A stretch of DNA of 38,680 bases from Paludibacteraceae bacterium. Lineage in GTDB: Bacteria > Bacteroidota > Bacteroidia > Bacteroidales > Paludibacteraceae. Position 1 is the first letter of the stretch. Every line of letters starts with the position of its first letter. Location: the NCBI GenBank assembly GCA_016283095.1, contig JAEEMG010000091.1, positions 1 through 38,680 of the forward strand, in the 5' to 3' direction. Positions 7,209-15,608 of the stretch are shown piece after piece. A program made the position numbers and the translations under genes. The notes beneath the pieces were generated by a model. That model did no database searches. It was given only the letters and a program-made list of their open reading frames with translations, and was not told where the DNA came from.

Positions 7209-8708
7209 TTATTTTAAATTGCGTTTCTGCAACATTCTCCATTGGTATCTAGACATATTCATATTTTGTCCATTGATAATCATTGGAGTTCTGCGATCGA
7301 TCATATCTCTTTCTATTTGACGCGAAATCATATTACATTCTATAATCTTATTGTCCAAATTGACACGAGTATTGTCTTGACGCATACCAGTAGTCAAGTC
7401 GTCTTGCCAAGGGCTTTCCATACCACCAGGATTATAAGTTGTAATATCCCATAAAGTTGTAGCTCCAAAATAAATAGCAGATACCATTCCTAGACCCGGA
7501 ATAAATCCGACAATAGAGAATACAAGATCTCCCATCAAACGATATGATCTGGGATTAGTCCAAAATCTTGCACTTTCTCCTTCATACTCTAGATAGTCTT
7601 TATTAGAAATATAATCACCTAAAGAATATAACGAGTAAACAGCCGCTATTCCTCCGAGACCTCTATTTCCCCATTTTAGGATATTTTTATTCCTATATTG
7701 TACTGAAGTCCTAGGATCTTTTCCACTTTTTAAGTTTTCATGAATAGATACAGTTTCTCCGTAAGATTGAATAGATGCTTCATAAACAGACCTTCGAAAA
7801 GCAGCTGTGTTCGCATTTTCTATAGCAATATTATAACGATTTTTCATCACATCAGTCAATCCACGTTGAGGATATTTCGGAGACCAATTTTTTATTTTTT
7901 TCCCGTCATTGACAAAATATTCAAGATTGGATTCAATAAAAGCCTTAGACTCTGCCCTAAATCTTGCTTCTATCATAGGTTGTTTGCTAGAATATATTCT
8001 GGCTCTATCAGACGCTCTGAAATCTTCGACCAAACCATTAAACTTTTTACTATAGTTTGATTCCAAAGCAGAGACAGCCAATGAAGTTCCTCCAGTCCCA
8101 AAACTGATCAAGTCAAAATTCGATGTGTTTCTGTTATATTTCGTCACATCCAAGCTAGAAGCTAAAAGCCTATTTACAGCAGGATCTTCTACATAACGAA
8201 TATATAAGTCGTTAAAATTCACATCTGAAAAAAAAGACCACAAATAATTTAAAGGACATTTTACCTCTTCCCAACTAACCTTTCCTTTTTCATCTAAATA
8301 TTTAACTCTTAATATAAATACAGCATTATCATGATAAAAATCTTCAATCTTACATTCTATCTTAGACTTATTTTTAGCAGATAATCTCATATGTCTATTG
8401 TCGCCCAAGTTCACGTCTATATTGCCTCCAGATCCAGTCACAAGACGTTCTGAAAGTTTTGAAATAAGCGAGTTCCCATAGCTTCTTATAACATTACCAG
8501 GATTGGAATCAACAGTCGGGATAAAACCAATCGCAGGAGTAAGGCCTACTTGTTGACCATTATTAATGAAGCCGCCTGAAGGTATGACATAATAGTTTTT
8601 GTTCATATAGTCTACATATCCCAATCCTTCCACATAACCACGGAATGGAATGTTTGATTCCATATAGAACCTATATTTCGACTGACTTATAGTTACGTTA
8701 TCCGCCAT
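7209..8708 (-). CDS. Putative Hcp-linked T6SS effector with C-terminal membrane segments
   Basis: The start is taken at 8708 (MADNVTISQSKYRFYMES), 2 nt past the hcp3 stop; an ATG at 8720 would overlap hcp3. The 499-residue protein has no signal peptide. The first 80 residues are Gly/Tyr-rich (FRGYVEGLGYVDYMNKNYYV). A long polar middle follows, then hydrophobic helices near residues 350-366 (GLGGIAAVYSLYSLGDY) and 390-422 (LVFSIVGFIPGLGMVSAIYF), and a basic C-terminus. I see no catalytic signature of a known nuclease, amidase or lipase. Gene order (hcp2, hcp3, this gene, then membrane-protein array) is that of an effector-immunity module, and paired hydrophobic helices plus polytopic immunity candidates suggest a membrane-acting toxin. 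That function is inference. Confidence 0.65.
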   Translation of the reverse strand: MADNVTISQSKYRFYMESNIPFRGYVEGLGYVDYMNKNYYVIPSGGFINNGQQVGLTPAIGFIPTVDSNPGNVIRSYGNSLISKLSERLVTGSGGNIDVNLGDNRHMRLSAKNKSKIECKIEDFYHDNAVFILRVKYLDEKGKVSWEEVKCPLNYLWSFFSDVNFNDLYIRYVEDPAVNRLLASSLDVTKYNRNTSNFDLISFGTGGTSLAVSALESNYSKKFNGLVEDFRASDRARIYSSKQPMIEARFRAESKAFIESNLEYFVNDGKKIKNWSPKYPQRGLTDVMKNRYNIAIENANTAAFRRSVYEASIQSYGETVSIHENLKSGKDPRTSVQYRNKNILKWGNRGLGGIAAVYSLYSLGDYISNKDYLEYEGESARFWTNPRSYRLMGDLVFSIVGFIPGLGMVSAIYFGATTLWDITTYNPGGMESPWQDDLTTGMRQDNTRVNLDNKIIECNMISRQIERDMIDRRTPMIINGQNMNMSRYQWRMLQKRNLK

Positions 8709-8710
8709 AA

Positions 8711-9118
8711 TTAATCCCAATCATTATCCAATGTTTCTCCATTCAGAGAAATTTTCTGTGGAGATATAGTGAAAGAACAAGAAGATCCTCCACTGACCTC
8801 TTGCTTCAAACATGTACAATAGGCATTCTCAAACAAAATCATCAACGATGTCGTCTCTGTTTCGTTTCTGAAAACCACCTCACCACTTTTCATAACTCTT
8901 GAACCTCCTGCCCACTGTAGAATAGCCCTATCAGGCAATTGTGGTATGACAATCAACATTTGACCGCCAAAACTTTCCGACTGAGGTTCTCCAAATTGAT
9001 CGATATTTTGGGAAAAAGACACATTGAACTGAGATATTGAATATACTTTTCCCATCAAACGTAACTCTGCGGATATATTTCCATCAGGTCTACCTAACAA
9101 ACAACCAAAATCTATCAT
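8711..9118 (-). CDS. Hcp3/TssD-like divergent tube protein
   Basis: The start is 9118 (MIDFGCLLGRPDGNISAELR), overlapping the hcp2 stop as ATGA; reading further upstream in this frame only runs into hcp2. The 135-residue protein shows the Hcp pattern: SISQFNVSFSQNIDQFGEPQ lines up with YSLKRDVDSKGRPSS of Hcp1, then a strand (GGQMLIVIPQ), FENAYC matching FENAYI, and a C-terminus ending LDNDWD where Hcp1 ends EENWPKA. Overall identity to Hcp1 is low. Placed between hcp2 and an effector gene, it may form effector-carrying rings or pair with Hcp2 rather than build the bulk tube. Confidence 0.8.
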   Translation of the reverse strand: MIDFGCLLGRPDGNISAELRLMGKVYSISQFNVSFSQNIDQFGEPQSESFGGQMLIVIPQLPDRAILQWAGGSRVMKSGEVVFRNETETTSLMILFENAYCTCLKQEVSGGSSCSFTISPQKISLNGETLDNDWD

Positions 9119-9519
9119 GGCATAATATTTTTCCAATTGTTTTCTACTAATACACTCTCTACTGAAACAGAATATGCCTGAACCACTAAGTGAGTCATAC
9201 AGTATCCAGTACCAGATTCCATATATCGGACATCCATACCTATACAAGTGGCCTTCTTAAAAGTGACCTCCTGAATCATACTTCCATTCTCGCCATATAT
9301 TTTAACACTACCATCTCTGAAATTCCTTGGATTTAACATCCATTTGGACATTTCACTCGTAGGCAAGTTTTCAAACGTCATTTCCAAAACCCCAGCCTGG
9401 ACTTCATTCTGTGCTTTTCCTCTGCGATCAACAGGCTGTGAGAACGAAAAAGAAAAATTTCCTAATTCATACCCACTTGCAGAACCATCTATCTGTAATA
9501 CCGTCTTATATCCAAACAT
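9115..9519 (-). CDS. Hcp2/TssD-like tube protein
   Basis: This 134-residue protein (MFGYKTVLQIDGSASGYELG) follows the Hcp fold pattern: NFSFSFSQPVDRRGKAQNEV matches the YSLKRDVDSKGRPSS turn, followed by GVLEMTFENLPTSEM, FKKATCIGMDVRY and a C-terminus with ENNWKN. It is the first gene after a promoter that is nearly a copy of the hcp1 promoter, and it overlaps hcp3 by 4 nt, implying coupled translation and a fixed ratio. It is diverged from Hcp1 in protein sequence despite the shared promoter. It is likely a specialised Hcp that carries or pairs with the downstream effector. Confidence 0.82.
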   Translation of the reverse strand: MFGYKTVLQIDGSASGYELGNFSFSFSQPVDRRGKAQNEVQAGVLEMTFENLPTSEMSKWMLNPRNFRDGSVKIYGENGSMIQEVTFKKATCIGMDVRYMESGTGYCMTHLVVQAYSVSVESVLVENNWKNIMP

Positions 9520-9621
9520 AATATCTATTTATAAATCAAACAATTATAAACCAAACATACGACACATTCAAAAAACAATCAATAAACAAGGTTGTTTTTA
9601 GATTACCGTAACCCTTGCCAA

Positions 9622-9653
9622 CAAAGATAACGACCGTTTATTTGTTATCCAAA
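9622..9653 (-). promoter_or_regulatory. hcp2-hcp3-effector promoter
   Basis: On the minus strand TTTG (9650-9653), a 20-bp spacer and TATCTTTG (9622-9629) match the Bacteroidetes consensus. The spacer sequence is identical to that of the hcp1 promoter, and about 50 bp upstream match with few changes. The leader to hcp2 is about 100 nt and contains the 17-nt element at 9553-9569. The two hcp units should thus be expressed together. Confidence 0.75.
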
Positions 9654-9735
9654 CAAATCCGATGTGAATTTTCATCTCCTTAATGTATTTTAACACAAAA
9701 AATCAAAACAAAGGAAAAACTCACACTCAATCATA

Positions 9736-9835
9736 TGACTTGTAATACACCATTGTCGTCTTTCTACTTCGGAATCCATCATAATCAATATAATCATCAG
9801 GATATTCAAAGACAATTCCGTCTCACTTCTGGATT
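9736..9835 (-). pseudogene. Possible remnant of a gene's 3' end
   Basis: After an in-frame stop the minus strand reads IVFEYPDDYIDYDGFRSR then KTTMVYYKSYD and a stop, about 31 residues. The composition looks like a real protein C-terminus, but no start or body remains. It lies between the 185-residue membrane protein and the hcp2 promoter. It could equally be chance. Confidence 0.2.
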
Positions 9836-9842
9836 CTCTTAA

Positions 9843-10400
9843 TCACCAAAACAAAGCAATCTCTATTCCACAAATAACAATAACAGTAATTGCATTAAGT
9901 ACGCCCCAAAAAATAATTGGTGTCGAATTCCGATCATCTCCATCATAAGTATCACATAGAGAAATTATTTTTTTATCAGGATACCATTTCTTCGCAATTA
10001 TCCAGCCAAGCAGCAGACTAGAGATAAAAACTAAAAAGAACAATATTGTAACAAATAGATCATCATCAATAAAATGTCCTTCTTCTTTTTGTGCATTATG
10101 ACTTTTTAATTTGAGAGGGACCAATGACGTATTGTATGTATTGGGTGCAACACTATCTGTATATTGTATGTATTGAATACCATCAATAACAACAATCTTG
10201 TATTTAGTATGTTCGGATAGTTCTAGTTGATTCGTGTCGTACAATACAACTTCATCTTCTATGGATTTGGAAAGATTTATAAGAGGGACAAGAAGAAAAA
10301 AGATAATAATCATTATAGTTCCTTCAAGTGGTCCTCTGGCTCGTTCGCAAGAATCAAATTTTTTATAAATACGATATACGGTGTAATCTATCAATTCCAT
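9843..10400 (-). CDS. Three-TM membrane protein, possible orphan immunity protein
   Basis: This 185-residue protein starts MELIDYTVYRIYKKFDSCER. It has a TM segment near residues 28-44, a polar loop of about 65 residues (DTNQLELSEHTKYKIVVIDG), a TM segment near 111-132, and one near 161-182 at the C-terminus. The N-terminal YRIYKKF followed by RARGPLEGTIMIIIFF resembles the YYRLYQSMYK-PELRAFLLVC start of the array at 2918-7188, so it may be a distant relative with a longer extracytoplasmic loop. It stands alone between the tssH terminator and the hcp2 promoter, with about 150 nt on its upstream side. No named family recognised. Confidence 0.6.
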   Translation of the reverse strand: MELIDYTVYRIYKKFDSCERARGPLEGTIMIIIFFLLVPLINLSKSIEDEVVLYDTNQLELSEHTKYKIVVIDGIQYIQYTDSVAPNTYNTSLVPLKLKSHNAQKEEGHFIDDDLFVTILFFLVFISSLLLGWIIAKKWYPDKKIISLCDTYDGDDRNSTPIIFWGVLNAITVIVICGIEIALFW

Positions 10401-10544
10401 ATTTAACGTGAGTTAGACGAATCGTAATCTACCAATCATTTTCCACTTCCTGATTGATTTCTCACCTCTTTTTCTCATAAAAAGGAGCGACCTTTCTCTG
10501 TAAACCTTGTGTCTCTATGGTTTATGTGCTCACATTCGACTCAC

Positions 10545-10581
10545 AAAAAATAATTCCACGTCAAATTGACGCAGAATTATT
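10545..10581 (-). terminator. Rho-independent terminator after tssH
   Basis: On the minus strand AATAATTCTGCGTCA pairs with TGACGTGGAATTATT around an ATT loop, with two internal mismatches, and is followed by TTTTTG. It starts 10 nt past the tssH stop and closes the tssE-to-tssH operon. Confidence 0.85.
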
Positions 10582-10591
10582 TATCATGTAT

Positions 10592-13084
10592 TTAGTTTTG
10601 CTTGACTTCCCACTTCAAGTTGTTCTCTTCGTCAAGATCTCCACACAGTTTGTCGCCACTCTTCAACTCTCCTGAAAGTATCATGCGTGAGATTGGGCGA
10701 CGCAGGTAGTTTCTGACTACGCCTGACACCTGTCGAGCTCCATACTTCGGTGTAAATCCCTTGAATGCCAGCTCTTTCTTTGCAGCATCTGTCAACTCGA
10801 TATCCATGCTCTGTGCTGTCAGCAACTTGCGGAATCCCTGGAACTGGATCTCGAAAATCTGCATCAAGATCGACTCTCCGATCGGTGAGAACGGCACAAT
10901 CTCAGACAGACGTGCAAGAAACTCCGGACGGAAATGTCTGCCCATCACCTCCATCATCTGCAATGTGGTCGGCACTCGTCCTTCCTCCAACTCTTTTGAA
11001 ATCCACTCACTTCCCACATTCGATGTGAAGATGATGATCGCATTGGAGAAATCTCCCTCTTTTCCTAATCGGTCGTGCAACTTTCCTTCGTCCAAAATCT
11101 GCAGGAACAAATCGAAAACCGACGGATGGGCTTTCTCAATCTCGTCGAACAAAACGACAGAATATGGCTGCTGACGGATCTTGTTGACCAACATTCCTCC
11201 CTCTTCATATCCTACATATCCCGGAGGCGCTCCATATAGAAGTGCGACGGAATGCTCTTCCTTAAACTCTGACATATCAAATCGGATCATCGCTTTCTCG
11301 TCGTTGAACAACGCTTCCGCCAATGCCTTCGTCAGCTCTGTCTTACCTGTTCCTGTCGGTCCGAGGAAGAAGAATGATCCTATTGGCTGACCTGCCTTGT
11401 TCATTCCGCTGCGTGATTCCAAAATCGCATCAGTCAATGATTTCAAGGCTCTGTCCTGTCCTACAACTCGCTGACGCAGGATTGTCTCCATATTAAGCAG
11501 ACGTTCCTTCTCTCCAGCCTGGATCTTTCCAATCGGAATACCTGTCTTGGATGCCACAACAGCGGCGATATGCTCAGGCACCACCGTCTCTATCTTCTCT
11601 TTCGACATCTCTGCCAAGCTTTCTGCAAGTCGACGCAATTTATCGGTAAGCGCAGGAATTTCAATCTCTTTGTCGATCTCATATTCCACCTTTGCCTGGA
11701 CAATCGGACTCAATCGGCTCACTATGCTCAGTTCGATATTCTTCAATTTAGTCAGATAATCTTCATCAGACAATTCAGAGCGACGCTGCTCCACATTATC
11801 CAACTCACGAGTCAGCCACGCCTGCTCTCCCGCAGTCGTTTCATTCACCATCTTGACTGCCGCCATCGTACGGTCGAGCAAGTCAATCGCTGAATCTGGC
11901 AAACGTCTGTCCTTGACATATCGTTTTGCCATACGCACACAATTGGATAGAGCCTCATCACTGACCTTCAAATTATGGTATGTCTCATAATGTTCCTTGA
12001 CAAAACCTACCATTGTGACGGCATCATCCGCATTTGGTTCAGCAAGTGTAAGAAGCTCAAAACGACGGTTGAGGGCCGAATCCGGCTCCACCACTTTTCT
12101 ATATTCATCCTGAGTGGTTGCTCCGATAACAGTAAGATCTCCCTTCGACAATTCAGGCTTCAAAATATTGACGGCTCCACTGTTTCCTTGTTTTGCGTCG
12201 AGCAGGATATGTATCTCATCAATGAAAAGGATGACCTTCTCGATCTGACGAAGTTCGCTGATCAGCTTCTTCAGACGGTCCTCAATCTCTCCTTTATACG
12301 TCGCTCCGGCAATCAACGCTCCACAATCAAGCTCCCAGATCTCAGTGTTTTCCAAGAACGTAGGGACATTGCCGTTCACAATATTGTATGCCAGGCCTTC
12401 CACCAAAGCTGTCTTTCCGACTCCGGAATCACCAGTCACCATAACATTAGGTTTGCTGCGACGACCAAGTATCTCCATCATCTGTCGGATCTCATTGTCA
12501 CGGCTTACGATAGAATGTAGTTTTCCGTCTCGTGCCTCATTAGTTTTGCAGACGCAATATTTCTCCAGATTAGCTTTAGACGCAGGTGCATCGGAAGCTC
12601 CACCGTCGAAAGAAGACATAGGAATATTCACATTGGCATTAGCCTTTTTATTCCCATTTTCTCCGATAAAGCAATCCCAAATATCCTTCTCCCTTATAGG
12701 GAACGACTTCAACTGGTCCGCTGAAAAGCCGACCTCTGGGCGAGAGAGAGCGCACAAAGCGCAGATAGGATTGATTTCAAGAAGACCTAATTTCAAACGT
12801 ACATTGTCGGCCTCCTCAAAGACCTTATAAACTTTCGAATCAGGCTCGATCTCTGCGACGCCACCCAATTTTTCGCACTCCTCCATTCTGATCTCAGCCC
12901 ACTCCTCAAGATAGGAAACATCCTTGCCAATCGACAAAACGAAATCGGCCAGACCAACTTCCTTGTGAAGCATCGCCTTCAACAAATGAGCTGGAGCATA
13001 TTTTGCATTGCCATACTCTCTAGCGAAAGACTTGGCAATACTGACTGCTGTCTGCAGTTCACTATTTAAGTTTAGAAAATCCAT
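10592..13084 (-). CDS. tssH: TssH/ClpV, AAA+ ATPase that recycles the T6SS sheath
   Basis: This 830-residue protein has the ClpB/ClpV layout. An N-domain of two Clp repeats covers residues 1-140. The first AAA+ module has Walker A GDSGVGKT (219-226) and Walker B ILFIDE (285-290), and a coiled middle region lies near 410-460. The second AAA+ module has Walker A GPTGTGKT (575-582), Walker B VVLFDE (643-648) and the pore-loop sequence YGAPPGYVGYEEGG (617-630). It unfolds contracted TssB/TssC for reuse. It is the last gene of the structural operon, 31 nt after tssR, and is followed by a terminator. Both ATP sites look intact. An ordinary ClpB is excluded by context and by the shorter middle domain. 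Confidence 0.95.
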   Translation of the reverse strand: MDFLNLNSELQTAVSIAKSFAREYGNAKYAPAHLLKAMLHKEVGLADFVLSIGKDVSYLEEWAEIRMEECEKLGGVAEIEPDSKVYKVFEEADNVRLKLGLLEINPICALCALSRPEVGFSADQLKSFPIREKDIWDCFIGENGNKKANANVNIPMSSFDGGASDAPASKANLEKYCVCKTNEARDGKLHSIVSRDNEIRQMMEILGRRSKPNVMVTGDSGVGKTALVEGLAYNIVNGNVPTFLENTEIWELDCGALIAGATYKGEIEDRLKKLISELRQIEKVILFIDEIHILLDAKQGNSGAVNILKPELSKGDLTVIGATTQDEYRKVVEPDSALNRRFELLTLAEPNADDAVTMVGFVKEHYETYHNLKVSDEALSNCVRMAKRYVKDRRLPDSAIDLLDRTMAAVKMVNETTAGEQAWLTRELDNVEQRRSELSDEDYLTKLKNIELSIVSRLSPIVQAKVEYEIDKEIEIPALTDKLRRLAESLAEMSKEKIETVVPEHIAAVVASKTGIPIGKIQAGEKERLLNMETILRQRVVGQDRALKSLTDAILESRSGMNKAGQPIGSFFFLGPTGTGKTELTKALAEALFNDEKAMIRFDMSEFKEEHSVALLYGAPPGYVGYEEGGMLVNKIRQQPYSVVLFDEIEKAHPSVFDLFLQILDEGKLHDRLGKEGDFSNAIIIFTSNVGSEWISKELEEGRVPTTLQMMEVMGRHFRPEFLARLSEIVPFSPIGESILMQIFEIQFQGFRKLLTAQSMDIELTDAAKKELAFKGFTPKYGARQVSGVVRNYLRRPISRMILSGELKSGDKLCGDLDEENNLKWEVKQN

Positions 13085-13115
13085 AAATTAAAAATTTTAA
13101 ACAAGTAATGGTAGA

Positions 13116-15566
13116 TTATGGCAAAATAGAAGAGTCGATAGTATAATAAGTCTGACCATTAAACTCATACTTATTATTGTTGTTTATCGCGTCTTCTAAC
13201 GCCTTCTGTTTTGCGAACAAATATTCCTGCAATTTATCCAACTGTTCATCTGAAATAGCTCTGCGGCTCTTCAAGTCGACAAGCTTCTTTGAAGTCAGCA
13301 CAGGGTCAAAAGAGAACATTGAAATTGCTTCCTGCTGATTCTTTGAAAGAGTCATCTTCTTCAACTTAGACTTTTTCTGAGGATAAACCCTTTCATATTT
13401 AGACCAACGGAGATAAGTTTTATACATTGCCTTTCTAACCTTCTTTGTTTTCTGATATTTACGCTGACCTGCTGAAGTATCAACACGTCTTTTGCTTATC
13501 ATATCAGGACATGAGCGCAATTTCTCCTTTTTGTTTGAAGACTGTGTGCTTTTAGTGTCAACCCTCACAGACAACAGATCACGCAAGTACTGTCGGATTC
13601 TGTTCAATTCCGAGTCTGTCACAAAAAGCATATACTTTCCCTTATTAAGATCATTTGGATCAATCTTCAAATCTGTAGGGTAATTTGAGACCGGATTCTT
13701 TGGGAACAATGGTTGGAAAAGAGCGGACAAAGTCTTGAAATCAGACGGATAGCCACCAAGTTTCAACCAGTCCGGGTTGATTGTAGCACGCCAGACGCTG
13801 GAATTTTTGAACGACTCACTGATATGGTCGAGCACACTCTTGGTCTCATGTTCGATCATAGAGATTGTGGAATCAGTCACAGAAAGCAACAAATCCGGAG
13901 AAAGAGCCTCTTTCTTTTTCGGGAAGATCACCCATCCCTGCGACATACTGTTTTTAGGATAATCGAGTCCGTATACATTCTCCGAGAACTCCTTATACTT
14001 GTTGTTAGAGCAAAGCTGTTCGGAATGAACCAATTGTCTCTTTTTCTCCTTAGCCATCTGCTCTGCGGAACGGGAGATCATATCCTCCACCTGCAGAACG
14101 AAATTGTTGAATGTATTTCCATTGTTGGAGAACAGCTGGCAACCGATTATTCTACAGTTGTTTTTCACAAGGCTGTTGACCAACGCATTGTCGATCTGCT
14201 CCTTTTGGTTTCCGTTTTCTCCGATCACGATGACGATATTCTGCTCATCGCTATGCTGCGACAGCATACCTAAAGCTCCACGCAACGCAGACCATGCGTC
14301 GGCTGAATATTTCACTTTTCGGCTGTGTGAATCGGCATATTTCTCCAAATTTGAAAGTGCCTGCATGATGTTATCCGTCAGCAAACATCTTGACGCCTTT
14401 CTGTTTTCTGCATCAAAACCGACATAATATCCCAATTTGAATTTGAAATTCGGATTATGTCGTTTCAATATCGCATCCAACTGCTGAAGGAAATTGACAT
14501 ACTGTCTGAATTTTGCCTCAACCTCCTTTTGTCCGGAAAAGACTACCATTATATTGATATTCTTCAGGTTTCCTGACAATTCCTCGTAATAATGTTTTGT
14601 GATAGGAGTGCCAGCAAGGCTATATACCAAATTCTGGTCGTCGTTTACAATAGGCACAGGAGTTGCTGTCTTCAACAAAATAGATTTGTCTGCAGACTCT
14701 TCCATTCCATAAATAGGGTCAACACCGACAAAGTTTGGCACTTTATTTGGTGTCAGATATCTGATCTCAGATGTTTTTGGAATAGAGAATGATGTACCAG
14801 AAAAAGGACTTGTAAACAAGAATCTTTTAATTGGAATGTTTGAAAAATCTCCATACAACATCTCACCCAATGGTCGCAACATAGACGAAGACATCCATCC
14901 GGATTTGACTTCAGAAGCAGTCAACGGAGTAAGAGTCTCCTCTCCGATCACCAGACATTTGTCTTTATCCACACTACGTTTCGACAGGAACACTGGTTTC
15001 TGGAACGGGATTGTACCGATCGGGTTAAGCAGCTCAGGCTCACTATAAAGAATCACCTCTCCATCATTGAAGAATTTCTCTGTACGGATCAACGGTGCTG
15101 TATCGTTGACCATTGTGATCATCTTCATCACCAAACCTGTGGCGACATCTGTCATCGCATTAGACGACAACACCAGGTTAGACTTCGGCATCCAACCCAG
15201 ATACTCAGCTTTGTCTGGATCTTTCACACGTCTGCCCTCAAAGACTCCCTTCTCAAATCTCACTACCTCAACGTAATCACCCTCCTCGTCGATCACAGCC
15301 AAAGGATCAAAATATGACACCTCTTTCAACTTGACCTTTCCGCCTGGATTATGATACGTAGGATTGAAATCTCTGTCGGAATAGACAATCCAAGGAGTCC
15401 TTTTCTCCGCTGATTTTGGGACAGACACCTCTCCACAACAATAGTTTCTCGTATACTCGTCAGGTGTCTTCATTATCTTTGTTGACGATCTGACTGGTTT
15501 ACAAGCTGTACAGAGGACCAAACCACCGTATACTATAAAAGGTAAAAAATGTTTAAACGATACCAC
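13116..15566 (-). CDS. tssR: TssR, T6SSiii membrane-complex lipoprotein
   Basis: This 816-residue protein starts at a GTG (15566); no ATG lies before residue 33. The N-terminus is a lipoprotein signal with Cys at residue 22 (LVLCTAC). The first half is strand-rich. Around residues 325-490 a pattern NIMVVFSG, AWSALRGALGML and IVIVIGENGN resembles a von Willebrand A-type fold. The C-terminus is Lys-rich then helical. In Bacteroidetes T6SS, TssR is one of five envelope proteins (TssN, Q, O, P, R) that replace the TssJLM complex. It sits between the PKD proteins and tssH, its usual place. The vWA-like reading is mine and unverified; identity as TssR rests on size, signal and order. Confidence 0.85.
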   Translation of the reverse strand: MVSFKHFLPFIVYGGLVLCTACKPVRSSTKIMKTPDEYTRNYCCGEVSVPKSAEKRTPWIVYSDRDFNPTYHNPGGKVKLKEVSYFDPLAVIDEEGDYVEVVRFEKGVFEGRRVKDPDKAEYLGWMPKSNLVLSSNAMTDVATGLVMKMITMVNDTAPLIRTEKFFNDGEVILYSEPELLNPIGTIPFQKPVFLSKRSVDKDKCLVIGEETLTPLTASEVKSGWMSSSMLRPLGEMLYGDFSNIPIKRFLFTSPFSGTSFSIPKTSEIRYLTPNKVPNFVGVDPIYGMEESADKSILLKTATPVPIVNDDQNLVYSLAGTPITKHYYEELSGNLKNINIMVVFSGQKEVEAKFRQYVNFLQQLDAILKRHNPNFKFKLGYYVGFDAENRKASRCLLTDNIMQALSNLEKYADSHSRKVKYSADAWSALRGALGMLSQHSDEQNIVIVIGENGNQKEQIDNALVNSLVKNNCRIIGCQLFSNNGNTFNNFVLQVEDMISRSAEQMAKEKKRQLVHSEQLCSNNKYKEFSENVYGLDYPKNSMSQGWVIFPKKKEALSPDLLLSVTDSTISMIEHETKSVLDHISESFKNSSVWRATINPDWLKLGGYPSDFKTLSALFQPLFPKNPVSNYPTDLKIDPNDLNKGKYMLFVTDSELNRIRQYLRDLLSVRVDTKSTQSSNKKEKLRSCPDMISKRRVDTSAGQRKYQKTKKVRKAMYKTYLRWSKYERVYPQKKSKLKKMTLSKNQQEAISMFSFDPVLTSKKLVDLKSRRAISDEQLDKLQEYLFAKQKALEDAINNNNKYEFNGQTYYTIDSSILP

Positions 15567-15608
15567 CGCTTATATTATTATAATATTAACAACTAACTTT
15601 CTATGACA

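Noticed and set aside
10761-12830. Several long plus-strand open frames
   Set aside because: They are antisense shadows of tssH, rich in Ser and Leu and broken relative to each other, while the minus-strand ATPase motifs are intact.
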